Below, piece after piece: positions 4,882 to 5,123 of a stretch of DNA of 5,123 nucleotides (positions within the stretch are counted from its first letter, which is position 1; each line of letters begins with the position of its first letter). The DNA is from an uncultured Campylobacter sp. (GTDB lineage: Bacteria; Campylobacterota; Campylobacteria; Campylobacterales; Campylobacteraceae), in NCBI RefSeq assembly GCF_938030785.1, contig NZ_CALHIK010000042.1, positions 1 to 5,123 on the forward strand. Direction: 5' to 3'. The translations under genes and the position numbers were made by a program. A model generated the notes under the pieces. It searched no databases and was not told the DNA's origin. It saw nothing but the letters and a program-made list of their open reading frames with translations.

Positions 4882-5123
4882 TTACTCTTGTTCGCCGAGC
4901 TGCGCGTTAAATTTTGCTTGATCAAAGCTTTTGCCGAGATATTCGCAAGCACTTTTGGCATCTTTTAAGGCGTTGTTTAGGCAGTTTGTGGCGCCCGGGC
5001 TCGGCGTCATCGTAAAGCTCGCGCCCGTTCCTTCGTTTAAGCAGGCTTCGCCCAAAAGCAGCTTCTGCTGCGATTTGCAGATGACCTGCGGGCGCACGCC
5101 GCCGAAGCCTTTGGCGTAGTAGA
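4882..5123 (-). CDS. 3' end of a cysteine-containing protein of unknown function (partial)
   Basis: A minus-strand frame is open from the right edge to TAA at 4882-4884. A GTG at 5095-5097 could start a 71-residue product, but the frame continues upstream without a stop (visible residues YYAKGFGGVRPQV), no ribosome binding site precedes the GTG, and the composition is uniform, so I treat it as the C-terminal part of a longer protein. I do not recognise it. Four cysteines (in QVICKS, EACLN, TNCLNN and SACEYLG) are fairly evenly spaced, which hints at disulfides in an exported protein, but no signal peptide is in view. The last 35 or so residues look helical and polar. It lies upstream of pyk on the same strand, with a 317-base gap that makes a shared operon unlikely. 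Confidence 0.65.
   Translation of the reverse strand, partial: YYAKGFGGVRPQVICKSQQKLLLGEACLNEGTGASFTMTPSPGATNCLNNALKDAKSACEYLGKSFDQAKFNAQLGEQE

Overview
The window looks like chromosomal DNA from a moderately GC-rich Campylobacter, of the C. gracilis / C. rectus / C. showae kind. The pyruvate kinase reads like an epsilonproteobacterial Pyk. Genes have roughly balanced base composition. Gaps between genes are full of the palindromic hexamer AAATTT, and promoters show a TATAAT box without a clear -35. The genus is an inference from these traits and no species is claimed.

Left end (1 to about 290): a strip of very AT-rich DNA (about 28% GC by hand count) carries the 3' end of a lysine/glutamate-rich open frame and a textbook intrinsic terminator. 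At about position 290 composition jumps to about 58% GC, in the middle of a minus-strand NADAR-domain gene. This looks like the edge of an acquired element sitting in, or having replaced, the 3' half of that gene.

Positions 245-1230: an intact small multidrug resistance (SMR) transporter gene on the plus strand lies between two minus-strand NADAR remnants. The N-terminal half is on its left (about 288-562). A piece matching the C-terminal end of NADAR proteins is on its right (1000-1119). Read on the minus strand, the C-terminal piece comes before the N-terminal piece. This is not a simple interruption; it suggests a tandem duplication with loss of outer halves, two different NADAR genes, or a rearrangement.

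Positions 1228-3085: a minus-strand gene for a secreted periplasmic protein of unknown function with its own TATAAT promoter, then (further right) a minus-strand gene for a cytoplasmic, probably beta-propeller protein of unknown function. The latter follows the pyruvate kinase gene pyk (3095-4564, minus strand) after 9 bases and is probably co-transcribed with it. Pyk makes pyruvate and ATP from phosphoenolpyruvate and ADP.

Right end: a 317-base gap upstream of pyk holds GC-rich degenerate repeats and nested hairpins and no convincing gene. The window closes with the 3' part of a cysteine-containing minus-strand gene that runs off the edge. No tRNA, rRNA, CRISPR array or transposase gene was seen. 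The main point of interest is the broken, permuted NADAR locus around the SMR gene at the edge of foreign-looking DNA.
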